Below, one piece after another: positions 60,028 to 64,000 of a stretch of DNA of 64,000 nucleotides; position 1 is the first letter of the stretch, and each line of letters begins with the position of its first letter. Both the position numbers and the translations under genes were made by a program. Source of the stretch: CAVVAY01 sp963746465 (GTDB lineage Bacteria > Actinomycetota > Actinomycetes > JACCUZ01); contig CAVVAY010000007.1 of the NCBI GenBank assembly GCA_963746465.1, positions 248,001-312,000 on the forward strand, written 5' to 3'. Under the pieces are notes generated by a model that searched no databases, was not told where the DNA came from, and saw only the letters and a list, made by a program, of their open reading frames with translations.

Positions 60028-60153
60028 ATGTCCAAGAAGCTGCTGGCCGTCGTGGTCGCCGCCGTGGGCGGACTGGTCGCCTGGAAGAAGGTCACCGCCG
60101 ACCGCGGCGCCGAGGCCGACCTGTGGGCCGAGGCGACCGACAAGGTCGACTGA
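60028..60153 (+). CDS. DLW-39 family micro-protein
   Basis: A 41-residue protein: MSKKLLAVVVAAVGGLVAWK, then KVTADRGAEADLWAEATDKVD. It has a GGGAGG ribosome-binding site seven bases upstream. A short hydrophobic N-terminal helix (5-18) could anchor it in the membrane. The C-terminal ADLWAEATD carries the DLW motif that gives the family its name. It is conserved between tRNA-Ile and tRNA-Ala next to gyrA in many actinobacteria. The function is unknown. Confidence 0.88.
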   Translation: MSKKLLAVVVAAVGGLVAWKKVTADRGAEADLWAEATDKVD

Positions 60154-60183
60154 CCCGCCCGTCCGCGCCCTCGGGCGCAGCCG

Positions 60184-60256
60184 GGGGACGTAGCTCAACT
60201 GGCAGAGCACCGCCTTTGCAAGGCGGGGGTTAGGGGTTCGAGTCCCCTCGTCTCCA
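60184..60256 (+). tRNA. tRNA-Ala (anticodon TGC)
   Basis: A 73-nt cloverleaf. The acceptor stem GGGGACG pairs with CGTCTCC (one G-U pair). The anticodon stem CCGCC/GGCGG encloses the loop TTTGCAA, with TGC at 60217-60219. The T-arm is GGGGTTCGAGTCCCC and the discriminator is A at 60256. CCA is not encoded. Confidence 0.97.
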
Positions 60257-60284
60257 CCCGTCGCGGGACCGGCCGACGACCGGA

Positions 60285-61010
60285 TCAGGAGGTCGACGGG
60301 CCCTTCGGGGTCTTGCTGCCTTTTGCCGCAGCGTCGGAGACCTTCTTCGCCCGGGTGGTCGAGACCGGCTCCGTGGTGGTCAGGTCGACCTTGTCCTCCT
60401 CGGCCGCGTCGGCCAGCGCCTCGTCCGGGCTGGCGCCGGCCGGGTCGTCGGTGATCGGAGCGTTGCTGCTGACCGCGGTGACGTTGCCGACCGGGGCAGC
60501 GGCAGGCACGGCCGGGGTGGCCGGCGTCGTCCAGGCGTCGACCGGGTCGTTGCTGCGGGCCATCCACGCCTTCCAGCCGGCGTACGCCGCGCCCAGGACG
60601 GTCGCGAGCAGGAACACCTTGCGCACCCGATGCTTGCTCTTCTTCGGCGGGGCGACCTCGCCCTTGAGAGCCGCCAGGGCGGCGCTGCCGCGGGTGGCGG
60701 CCTCGCTACGGGCCGGTTCGCTGGCGGCCAGCGCGGTGGCCACCGCACCGGCGACCGCCGGCAGGAGGTCGCTCTTGACCTTGTCGACGGCGGGCTCGAC
60801 CTTGGGGGCGGCCCAGTCCTTGGCGGTGCCGACCTTCGGGGCGGCCCAGTCGACGGCCGACTCGACCTTGGGCGCGGCCCAGTCGCGGGTGGCATCCGCG
60901 TAGCGCACCGCGGTGTCGCGCGCGTCCGCGGCAACGGGCGAGACCGCCTTGGTGGTGCGCTTGTTGGCGCGGCGTGCGGTCTTGGCGCTCTTCTTCTGCA
61001 GCGTCGTCAT
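60285..61010 (-). CDS. Membrane-anchored protein with 11-residue DWAAPKV repeats (CwsA position)
   Basis: A 241-residue protein starting at ATG 61010. The basic leader TTLQKKSAKTARRANKRTTK is followed by an amphipathic region. That region has three exact DWAAPKV units at residues 43, 54 and 65, an 11-residue period. A further Ala-rich helix leads to one membrane span (about 131-148, KVFLLATVLGAAYAGWKAW). The C-terminal roughly 90 residues are acidic and disordered, ending in a Lys/Ser tail. In M. tuberculosis the gene at this place (between tRNA-Ala and ppiA, same orientation) is cwsA, a Wag31/CrgA-interacting division protein. Similarity to CwsA is positional and architectural, not clear in sequence. 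Confidence 0.75.
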   Translation of the reverse strand: MTTLQKKSAKTARRANKRTTKAVSPVAADARDTAVRYADATRDWAAPKVESAVDWAAPKVGTAKDWAAPKVEPAVDKVKSDLLPAVAGAVATALAASEPARSEAATRGSAALAALKGEVAPPKKSKHRVRKVFLLATVLGAAYAGWKAWMARSNDPVDAWTTPATPAVPAAAPVGNVTAVSSNAPITDDPAGASPDEALADAAEEDKVDLTTTEPVSTTRAKKVSDAAAKGSKTPKGPSTS

Positions 61011-61142
61011 GCGGGACACGTGAACCTCCGGTCGGGGCGTTCGGTGTACGAGGGCTCCTCCCCCAGCGTCCTCCCTGCGAAACCGCAGGTCCAGCGTGCA
61101 AGGATGGTCGCCCGCGCCGACCGCAGGACAGAAGGGACCCCC

Positions 61143-61673
61143 GTGGCCGAGGAGCTCTACGCCACCCTGAAGACCAACCACGGCGACATCGTGGTGCAGC
61201 TCTTCCCCAACCACGCGCCCAAGACGGTGGCCAACTTCACCGGTCTGGCCGAAGGGTCCAAGGAGTGGGTGAACCCGGCCAGCGGCCAGAAGAGCACCGA
61301 CAAGCTGTACGACGGCACGGTCTTCCACCGGGTGATCAGCGGCTTCATGATCCAGGGCGGCGACCCTCTGGGCACCGGAACCGGCAGCCCGGGCTACCAG
61401 TTCGCCGACGAGTTCCACCCCGAGCTGCAGTTCGACCGGGCTTACCTGCTGGCGATGGCCAACGCCGGGCCCGGCACCAACGGCTCCCAGTTCTTCATCA
61501 CCGTCGGTCCGACCCCGCACCTGAACCGCCGGCACACGATCTTCGGCGAGGTGGCTGACGGCCCGAGCCGGGAGGTCGTCGACACGATCTCCCAGGTCCG
61601 CACCGGCGCCATGGACCGCCCGGTGGACGACGTGGTCATCGAGTCCGTCGTGGTCGAGCGCCGGGACGCCTGA
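61143..61673 (+). CDS. ppiA: Peptidyl-prolyl cis-trans isomerase (cyclophilin)
   Basis: A 176-residue cyclophilin starting at GTG 61143: (M)AEELYATLKTNHGDIVVQLFPNHAPKTVANF. Active-site motifs are TVFHRVISGFMIQGGDP (catalytic Arg, Phe, Met, Gln), YLLAMANAGPGTNGSQFFITVGPTPHLNRRHTIFGEV. It has no signal peptide, so it is the cytoplasmic form that catalyses proline isomerisation during folding. It diverges from the repeat protein and is followed by a rhomboid gene after 5 bases. Confidence 0.96.
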   Translation: MAEELYATLKTNHGDIVVQLFPNHAPKTVANFTGLAEGSKEWVNPASGQKSTDKLYDGTVFHRVISGFMIQGGDPLGTGTGSPGYQFADEFHPELQFDRAYLLAMANAGPGTNGSQFFITVGPTPHLNRRHTIFGEVADGPSREVVDTISQVRTGAMDRPVDDVVIESVVVERRDA

Positions 61674-61678
61674 GCCCG

Positions 61679-62545
61679 GTGTCCGAACCGTCGTCCGCCG
61701 ACGGCGCCACCCCGCCCCCGGGAGCGGCACCGGCGGCCGACCCTGCCGTCTGCTACCGCCACAAGGACCGCGAGGCGCACATCCGGTGCGTGCGCTGCGA
61801 GCGCCGGATCTGCCCCGACTGCATGATCCCGGCGTCGGTCGGGTTCCAGTGCCCGGAGTGCGTCCGCGAGGGCAACAAGGACGTGCGGCAGGCCCGCACC
61901 GTCTTCGGTGGCCGGGTGACCACCGACCCCGGCTGGGTCAGCAAGGTGCTGATCGGCATCAACGTGGTGGCGTTCGTGCTGCAGCAGAGCGTGGCCGGGT
62001 TCACCGCGCGGTACGTCGACTTCGGTTTCGGCGTCGCCGACGGCGAGTACTACCGGCTGCTCACGTCTGCCTTCCTGCACCAGAACGTGCTGCACATCGC
62101 GCTGAACATGTACGCCCTGTACCTCTTCGGTCCTCCCCTCGAGGCGTCGCTGGGCCGCATCAGGTTCATCGGGCTGTACCTGCTCTCGGCGCTGGGCGGC
62201 AGTGCTCTGTCCTACGCGTTCGCCAACCCGCTGGGCACCTCGCTGGGCGCTTCCGGCGCGGTCTTCGGCCTGCTCGGCGCCTACCTGGTCGTCAGCAAGC
62301 GACTGGGCCGGGACGCCACCCCGGTCCTGGTGCTGCTGGTCATCAACTTCGCGTTCGGCTTCCTGGCACCCAGGATCGACTGGCGGGCGCACCTCGGCGG
62401 CCTGATCACCGGCTCCCTGTACGCCCTGGCCGTCGCGTATGCACCGCCATCCCGCCGGTTGGTGGTGCAGATCGCCGGCATCGCCGCCGTGACACTGCTG
62501 GTGCTGGCCGTGATCGTCTGGCGAACGATGGACCTGCAGCCGTGA
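61679..62545 (+). CDS. Rhomboid-family intramembrane serine protease with N-terminal zinc finger
   Basis: A 288-residue protein starting at GTG 61679. Residues about 25-65 form a B-box-like zinc finger (CYRHKDREAHIRCVRCERRICPDCM ... CPECVREG), common in actinobacterial rhomboids. The membrane domain (about 85-285) has FLHQNVLHIALNMYALYLFGP. The catalytic Ser192 is in GASGAVFG and His238 in WRAHLGG, so an active protease is expected. The substrate is unknown. It overlaps the thiolase start by four bases. Confidence 0.93.
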   Translation: MSEPSSADGATPPPGAAPAADPAVCYRHKDREAHIRCVRCERRICPDCMIPASVGFQCPECVREGNKDVRQARTVFGGRVTTDPGWVSKVLIGINVVAFVLQQSVAGFTARYVDFGFGVADGEYYRLLTSAFLHQNVLHIALNMYALYLFGPPLEASLGRIRFIGLYLLSALGGSALSYAFANPLGTSLGASGAVFGLLGAYLVVSKRLGRDATPVLVLLVINFAFGFLAPRIDWRAHLGGLITGSLYALAVAYAPPSRRLVVQIAGIAAVTLLVLAVIVWRTMDLQP

Positions 62546-63690
62546 CCGGGCGCGACGCGGTGGTCGTCGACGCGGTCCGGACGCCGGTCGGGCGGCGCGG
62601 CGGCGGCCTGTCCGGCGAGCACCCGGTCGACCTGTCGGCCCACGTCCTGGACTCCCTGGTCGCCCGGACCGGGCTGGACCCGGCCTTGGTCGAGGACGTG
62701 GTGTGGGGCTGCGTCTCGCAGACCGGCGAGCAGGCGGTCAACGTGGGGCGCAACGCGGCGCTGGCGGCCGGCTGGCCGGAGGACGTCGTCGGGGTGACCC
62801 TGGATCGGCAGTGCGGCTCGTCGCAGCAGGCGGTGCACTTCGCGGCCGCGGGGGTGATCTCGGGGCAGTACGACGTCGCGGTCGCCGGCGGCGTCGAGTC
62901 GATGAGCCGGGTGCCGATGCTGTGCACGGTCACCCAGGGCCCGGGCCTGCCGTTCGGCCCGCGGCTGATGGCGAGGTACGCCGACGTCGGCGGGCTGGTG
63001 CCGCAGGGTGAGAGCGCCGAGATCATCGCCGAGCGGTGGAAGCTGTCCCGCACCGAGCTGGACGAGATCGCCGTGCGCTCGCACGCCTGCGCGGCCGCGG
63101 CCGCGGACTCCGGCGCCTTCGACGGCGAGCTCGCCCCCGTGGGCGACCTGGCTGCCGACGAGGGGATCCGCCGCGGGACGTCCGTCGACACGCTGGCCGG
63201 GCTGCGCACGGTCTTCCGGGACGACGGGGTCGTCACCGCCGGCAACTCCTCGCAGATCTCCGACGGCGCCGCTGCCCTCCTCGTGACGACCTCCGAGGTG
63301 GCCGCCCGGCACGGCTGGCGCCCGCTGGCCCGGCTGCACGCCTTCGCCACCGCAGGGGTCGACCCGGTGACCATGCTGACCGCACCCATCCCGGCGACCG
63401 CCCGGGTACTCGAGCGAGCCGGCCTGGATCTCGCCGACATCGACGCGTTCGAGGTGAACGAGGCATTCGCCTCGGTCGTGGGCGCCTGGCTGGCCGAGAC
63501 CGGCGCCGACCCGGCCCGGGTGAACCCGCGTGGCGGGGCCATCGCGCTCGGCCACCCGCTGGGCGGCTCCGGAGCCCGGCTGATGACCACGTTGGTCCAT
63601 CACCTGGTGCAGACCGGCGGGCGGTGGGGTCTGCAGACCATGTGCGAGGGCGGCGGGATGGCCAACGCCACCGTCCTCGAGCGCCTCTGA
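62542..63690 (+). CDS. Thiolase (acetyl-CoA C-acyltransferase)
   Basis: A 382-residue enzyme starting at GTG 62542 inside the rhomboid stop region. First catalytic Cys is in TLDRQCGSSQQAVHFA, followed by AVAGGVESMSRVPM. The acyl-CoA loop His is in NPRGGAIALGHPLGGSGARL, and the second Cys is in CEGGGMANATVLERL. NEAFASVV also matches the family. It is a degradative (FadA-like) or biosynthetic thiolase of beta-oxidation or ketone metabolism. Its coupling to a rhomboid gene is unusual. Confidence 0.92.
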   Translation: MTGRDAVVVDAVRTPVGRRGGGLSGEHPVDLSAHVLDSLVARTGLDPALVEDVVWGCVSQTGEQAVNVGRNAALAAGWPEDVVGVTLDRQCGSSQQAVHFAAAGVISGQYDVAVAGGVESMSRVPMLCTVTQGPGLPFGPRLMARYADVGGLVPQGESAEIIAERWKLSRTELDEIAVRSHACAAAAADSGAFDGELAPVGDLAADEGIRRGTSVDTLAGLRTVFRDDGVVTAGNSSQISDGAAALLVTTSEVAARHGWRPLARLHAFATAGVDPVTMLTAPIPATARVLERAGLDLADIDAFEVNEAFASVVGAWLAETGADPARVNPRGGAIALGHPLGGSGARLMTTLVHHLVQTGGRWGLQTMCEGGGMANATVLERL

Positions 63691-63716
63691 GCGGTCCGCG
63701 TGCGCGTTCCGGCGGG

Positions 63717-63748
63717 TTGTCCACACTGGGGACAACAGGTGTGGACGA
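63717..63748. promoter_or_regulatory. DnaA-box-like cluster and hairpin between thiolase and crgA
   Basis: TTGTCCACA at 63717-63725 is an exact actinobacterial DnaA box. TGGGGACAA (63727-63735) is a near match in the opposite orientation, and TGTGGACGA is at 63740-63748. The first two together form an inverted repeat (GTTGTCC ... GGACAAC) that could equally be a terminator between the convergent thiolase and crgA genes. Confidence 0.45.
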
Positions 63749-63805
63749 CTTACACCGCTGTGTTTCCGCAGGTCAGCGCAGCGGCTGCCGACGGTGGGGG
63801 CCGGG

Positions 63806-64000
63806 CTACTTCCAGCGGGTGGACAACGCGAAGCCGACGATGATCAGCCCGAAACCGATGCCCATGTTCCACAGCCCGATGGCCCCGATCGGGTAGTCGG
63901 TCTGGGTCACGTAGTAGACGACCACCCAGAGCAGGCCGAGCACGAAGCAGGCCACCATCAGCGGCACCAGCCAGGGCGGGCTGCCGACCCGGACCGCCTT
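63806..64000 (-). CDS. crgA: Cell division protein CrgA, C-terminal part (cut by window edge)
   Basis: The last 64 residues are visible: KAVRVGSPPWLVPLMVACFV opens the first span, a loop VVYYVTQTDYPIGAIGLWNMG follows, and the second span is IGFGLIIVGFALSTRWK before TAG (63806-63808). The two-span layout and the STRWK end are those of CrgA, a septum-localised protein that inhibits or coordinates FtsZ-dependent division in Streptomyces and binds FtsI/FtsQ and CwsA in mycobacteria. The N-terminus lies outside the window. Confidence 0.92.
   Translation of the reverse strand, partial: KAVRVGSPPWLVPLMVACFVLGLLWVVVYYVTQTDYPIGAIGLWNMGIGFGLIIVGFALSTRWK

Overview
The window is a contiguous piece of a high-GC (about 70% by eye) actinobacterial chromosome that carries the replication origin region. 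Frequent GTG starts, SpoIIE and RsiG-type regulators, CwlM, CrgA, DUF3566, DLW-39 and DUF6049 proteins and a zinc-type S18 all point to Actinomycetota. The gene order from dnaB to gyrA matches the Streptomyces and Mycobacterium order (gnd lies between dnaN and recF, as in Streptomyces). A Nocardioides/Kribbella-like member of the Propionibacteriales is plausible, but the genus cannot be fixed from the sequence alone.

Layout. 1-9.9 kb is variable flank: a cut-off ABC-F ATPase, two VOC proteins, an HisC-like aminotransferase, an RsiG-type c-di-GMP-responsive anti-sigma factor, a GAF-SpoIIE phosphatase, RNase J, a GAF-GGDEF diguanylate cyclase, a xylulokinase-like kinase and an EEP-fold phosphodiesterase. 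10.0-16.3 kb holds the helicase gene dnaB, interrupted by an intein, then a MATE exporter, a DinB-fold protein and the rpsF-ssb-rpsR-rplI operon. 16.4-31 kb holds nfo, MarR/YceI, FemX and an alanine racemase-like gene, then an AbiEi/DUF559-like gene bracketed by 60-bp inverted repeats. These are followed by a GT87 mannosyltransferase, a class A PBP, PadR-ino1, an MFS carrier and the CCA-adding enzyme.

31-42.4 kb is the envelope and redox block: Nudix, DUF6049, the lipid II flippase MurJ, a small membrane protein, a separate membrane pseudokinase (fused to MurJ in mycobacteria), SigM and its anti-sigma factor, trxB-trxA behind a SigR-like promoter, and the MurA regulator CwlM. 42.6-48.1 kb runs leftward: rpmH-rnpA-yidD-yidC-jag-rsmG-parA-parB, with three parS sites embedded in parA and rsmG codons. 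48.1-59.8 kb runs rightward from the origin: dnaA, oriC, dnaN, gnd, recF, dciA, gyrB, gyrA, DUF3566. 59.9-64 kb has tRNA-Ile, a DLW-39 micro-gene, tRNA-Ala, a CwsA-position membrane protein with 11-residue repeats, ppiA, a rhomboid protease, a thiolase and the 3' part of crgA.

Together the genes cover initiation and segregation at oriC (DnaA, DnaN, DciA, DnaB, ParAB/parS), membrane insertion (YidC/YidD/Jag), peptidoglycan supply and division (MurJ, pseudokinase, CwlM, FemX, PBP, CrgA) and c-di-GMP or stress signalling (RsiG, GGDEF, SpoIIE, SigM). No CRISPR array, rRNA operon, prophage or complete insertion sequence was seen. The least conventional items are the repeat-bracketed AbiEi/DUF559 gene, the DnaB intein with a decayed endonuclease, the RsiG homologue with one imperfect ligand motif, DnaA-box clusters away from oriC, and a TGTCGAC repeat array beside parB.
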